Shown here one piece after another: positions 13,736-13,737 of a stretch of 13,737 nucleotides of DNA. This DNA comes from an uncultured Ancrocorticia sp. (GTDB taxonomy: Bacteria > Actinomycetota > Actinomycetes > Actinomycetales > Actinomycetaceae), in assembly GCA_905373325.1 (NCBI GenBank), contig CAJPTB010000012.1:1-13737 (forward strand). Direction: 5' to 3'. How positions within the stretch are numbered: position 1 is the first letter of the stretch; every line of letters starts with the position of its first letter. The position numbers were made by a program, and so were the translations under genes. The notes beneath the pieces are model-generated. The model ran no database searches. It was not told where the DNA came from and saw only the letters and a list, made by a program, of their open reading frames with translations.

Positions 13736-13737
13736 TC

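Overview
The window reads as a high-GC actinobacterial chromosome segment. Supporting signs are the GC-rich codon use of most genes, a DinB/DUF664-type protein (a fold that in actinobacteria includes mycothiol-dependent enzymes), and many starts placed 6-8 nt after a -10 box with no Shine-Dalgarno (leaderless-type). I cannot name the genus; an Actinomycetaceae-like host is only a guess.

Layout. The left edge (1-203, minus) is the N-terminus of a DinB-like protein. It is followed by a 617-residue DNA-binding-type protein (266-2119, minus) with a helix-turn-helix, a long charged linker and three C-terminal repeats resembling homing-endonuclease-associated repeats. A gene-poor scar follows (about 2250-3520). 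It holds a broken AAA+/DUF4143 ATPase gene with an intact 23-bp repeat array in front of it, the tail of a small antitoxin-like gene, and the head of a Doc/Fic toxin gene. An apparently intact cytoplasmic GH13 alpha-amylase (3520-5058, minus) abuts this scar.

From 5328 to 6765 lie two tandem paralogues of a small three-helix membrane protein, duplicated together with their promoter. Between them sits a nest of short tandem repeats (five units of 20 bp, ten units of 9 bp, and others). Next is a type II toxin-antitoxin operon: an RHH/DUF1778 antitoxin and a GNAT acetyltransferase toxin (6850-7667), with a GTAC-box operator in its promoter. Then come two convergent full-length AAA+/DUF4143 ATPases (7996-9264 plus; 9419-10690 minus). 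Each is preceded by its own 23-bp tandem repeat array and a leaderless-type promoter.

The right third is more ordinary: an AT-rich zinc-ribbon membrane protein (11028-11741, minus) directly behind the housekeeping ATPase gene ychF (11750-12829, minus), and an SDR oxidoreductase (12916-13683, minus).

Most notable signal. Three separate DUF4143 ATPase loci (two intact, one decayed) all carry 23-bp direct-repeat arrays immediately upstream. The units differ between loci but share a CA(A/G)A-plus-C-rich core. This looks like a repeated gene-plus-iteron module, possibly autoregulated. The mix of toxin-antitoxin genes, decayed toxin-antitoxin fragments, duplicated membrane genes and simple repeats marks 2.2-11.7 kb as an accessory, recombination-prone region.
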